Origin: Bog-793 sp963823945
GTDB lineage: Bacteria; Actinomycetota; Acidimicrobiia; Acidimicrobiales; Bog-793
Length of the DNA stretch: 64,000 bases
NCBI GenBank assembly: GCA_963823945.1
Contig: CAWGNK010000014.1
Coordinates: 322,541 to 386,540 of the forward strand
Reading direction: 5' to 3'
Shown here: piece by piece, positions 62,931-64,000 of the stretch
Numbering within the stretch: the stretch's first letter is position 1
How the letters are laid out: every line of letters begins with the position of its first letter
Made by a program: the position numbers and the translations under genes
Notes under the pieces: generated by a model
What the model was told of the DNA's origin: nothing
Database searches by the model: none
Seen by the model: the letters and a program-made list of their open reading frames with translations, nothing else

Positions 62931-63746
62931 TTAAGACGCCCGCGCCCACGGCTGCACCGTGCCGCATTTACGACAGGTCGTTCCGTACTGTCCGTTCACT
63001 GCCTTCAGCCGGGATTTACAGGCGACGCAGCGAGCCCGCCCTTGGATCTTCTGCACACTCTTGCTGATGGACTTGAAGGCGAAACTGAGAATGACCAAAA
63101 GGAAGAACGCCAGCACGCCAACAACAATGGCGATTCCCGGATGCTTGACCACCTCGAAGATGACTGCGGCAGCTACCAACAGCCCGATCGGAAGGACATT
63201 TCGCTTCCGTAGAAGCCGTCTCGATCCGGCAGGCGGAGCCGTTGGAGCGATAGATGCGCGCGGGGAATCACTTTGAACCGCTGGAGCGGCCAATGAAGGG
63301 GACCCTCTTGTACTGCTCAGAATCGGGGAAGCGCTTATCTGAGCGGCGATGCGGTCGGGGATGCGATCTCTGAATGCTTGAACACGGTCGAGTGCGCGCC
63401 AGATTTCGAGTGGTTCGACATTCGGAACATCGAAAGCGACCGTCGAACCAGTAGCAATCCCGATGTTGATCTGGCTGTACACGCCCCTGCCAACCTCCTC
63501 GGAACCGAACAACGTCCTGTCGATTCTGAAGGTCTTCACGTCCGACCAGGTCAGCCGTCTTCCAGGTGAAGCGTCCGGCAGAGGCCCGACATCAGCCGTC
63601 GCTATCTGCACCTTGATGTTTTCGGAGGTGATCGCAATCGTGGCATTGGACGAGGAGTGCACATTGGCCCAGCCACCGTGGTAGCGCCCGTTATAGACAG
63701 CGAAGGTCTCCTCCGCGGGTGCAGTCCCGGATTCGGCGCCCACCAT
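62931..63746 (-). CDS. PH-like/zinc-ribbon membrane protein at the right end
   Basis: A 271-residue protein from the ATG at 63746, 12 bases after AGGAGG; a TTG at 63758 is the alternative. A beta-rich N-terminal part (FAVYNGRYHGGWANV, RLTWSDVKTFRIDRTLFGSE) resembles a PH-like domain. A Pro/Ser linker, two membrane helices (LPIGLLVAAAVIF and IAIVVGVLAFFLLVIL) and a C-terminal zinc ribbon (CVACK...CRKCG) follow. The gene is less GC-rich than its neighbours and lies alone next to attR, so it looks like cargo. Confidence 0.7.
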   Translation of the reverse strand: MVGAESGTAPAEETFAVYNGRYHGGWANVHSSSNATIAITSENIKVQIATADVGPLPDASPGRRLTWSDVKTFRIDRTLFGSEEVGRGVYSQINIGIATGSTVAFDVPNVEPLEIWRALDRVQAFRDRIPDRIAAQISASPILSSTRGSPSLAAPAVQSDSPRASIAPTAPPAGSRRLLRKRNVLPIGLLVAAAVIFEVVKHPGIAIVVGVLAFFLLVILSFAFKSISKSVQKIQGRARCVACKSRLKAVNGQYGTTCRKCGTVQPWARAS

Positions 63747-63798
63747 GAGAACCCCCAACCTCCTGGCCCCCCTACGACTTCCGTGAAGGGCTCAGCCG

Positions 63799-63819
63799 TG
63801 TCAGCGCAATGTCAGCGGA
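63799..63819 (+). repeat. Right arm-type repeats
   Basis: TGTCAGCGCA at 63799-63808 and TGTCAGCGGA at 63810-63819, 11 bases apart as in the pair near attL and in the same orientation. They also lie upstream of the cargo gene, so a promoter role is not excluded. Confidence 0.7.
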
Positions 63820-63934
63820 ACTCCGCAATTCACAACCTTTGAGCACCCTACGCCGCCACACGAGCACACGCCGAAAGGCCAGCTAGACCAGCGAAAACCG
63901 CGCAGCGCCTCACGAGGCTACACCGCCCGTACGC

Positions 63935-63980
63935 GACTCTTAATCCGCAGGTTGAGGGTTCGAGTCCCTCGGGGCGCACC
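63935..63980 (+). repeat. attR core
   Basis: Exact 46-base copy of the tRNA-Lys 3' half at 51501-51546. It lacks the tRNA 5' half, so it is the distal scar of integration. The host sequence resumes at 63981. Confidence 0.95.
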
Positions 63981-64000
63981 AGGGGTGCGTTGTCACGGAG

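Larger units (their letters stand above)
51501..63980. mobile_element. Integrated element, phage-satellite-like, about 12.4 kb
   Basis: Bounded by a perfect 46-bp direct repeat of the tRNA-Lys 3' half. Contains integrase, excisionase-type HTH, XRE regulator, P4-type SF3 helicase, small-terminase-like and large-terminase genes, a glycosyltransferase-like gene, a WhiB-like regulator and small proteins. No portal, protease, capsid, tail, holin or endolysin gene is visible in any frame. Genes are intact and mostly overlap by 4 bases, which argues against decay. Best description: a satellite that packages with help from another phage. A prophage with a clean deletion of its virion genes is the alternative. 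Confidence 0.8.

Noticed and set aside
51501..63980. Ordinary temperate prophage
   Set aside because: No portal, capsid, tail, holin or lysin could be recognised on either strand, and the genes that are present are intact and packed without scars.
1..64000. CRISPR arrays and insertion sequences
   Set aside because: No regularly spaced direct repeats with unique spacers were seen apart from protein-coding repeats at 48.5-49.4 kb, and no transposase-type gene or terminal inverted repeat was recognised.

Overview
The window is one continuous piece of a high-GC actinobacterial chromosome. The evidence is uniformly GC-rich codon use, many GTG starts and 4-base ATGA/GTGA gene overlaps, a LexA box of the CGAAC-N4-GTTCG type before recA, the rimO-pgsA-cinA-recA gene order, a WhiB-like protein and a heliorhodopsin. 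The membrane-anchored Mur ligase beside ddl and the divergence of many genes suggest an uncultured lineage, perhaps Acidimicrobiia-like, but sequence alone cannot settle this.

Layout. 0-12 kb: an edge-truncated UbiA-family prenyltransferase, a MarR/ABC-exporter operon with a palindromic operator, a thiM-thiE operon behind a TPP-riboswitch-like leader, a GH15 glucoamylase-type enzyme, two lipoproteins, a heliorhodopsin and tRNA-Val. 12-20 kb: a tightly overlapped lipid-type operon (SDR reductase-HAD fusion, zinc alcohol dehydrogenase, LarA-like DUF2088 protein, PlsC acyltransferase), ended by a strong hairpin and followed by a LysR regulator. 20-31 kb: a GNAT protein, a DsbA-like protein, recA under a LexA box, cinA, pgsA, rimO, a PH/SHOCT membrane protein, ddl, a membrane-anchored MurF-like ligase and an alpha/beta hydrolase, nearly all on the minus strand. 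31-36 kb: a UvrD-like helicase, a DUF4395 protein and the gnd-pgi pair. 36.8-47 kb: a surface-glycan region with two GT2 enzymes, UDP-glucose dehydrogenase, a sugar epimerase, a flippase-like protein and large membrane proteins. 47-51 kb: secreted proteins interleaved with degraded tRNA-Arg fragments to the left of an intact tRNA-Arg, which looks like a remnant island. tRNA-His and tRNA-Lys follow.

51.5-63.98 kb: an integrated mobile element of about 12.4 kb in the 3' end of tRNA-Lys(CTT), bounded by a perfect 46-bp direct repeat. Close to both ends lie paired TGTCAGCG(G/C)A repeats with the same 11-base spacing, as expected for integrase arm sites. The left-reading operon holds an HTH protein, the tyrosine integrase and a small protein, behind a consensus promoter with a leaderless start. 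The right-reading operon holds an XRE regulator, an excisionase-type HTH protein, a P4-type SF3 helicase, a likely small terminase, a large terminase, small zinc-motif proteins, a glycosyltransferase-like protein and a WhiB-like regulator. No portal, capsid, tail or lysis gene is visible. Compact, intact, overlapping genes with replication and packaging functions but no virion genes fit a phage satellite better than a decayed prophage. This is the most novel system in the window.

Two otherwise intact genes (the SDR-HAD fusion near 13385 and the DUF2079 protein near 39780) each need one base removed to read through, so real frameshifts or assembly errors must be considered.
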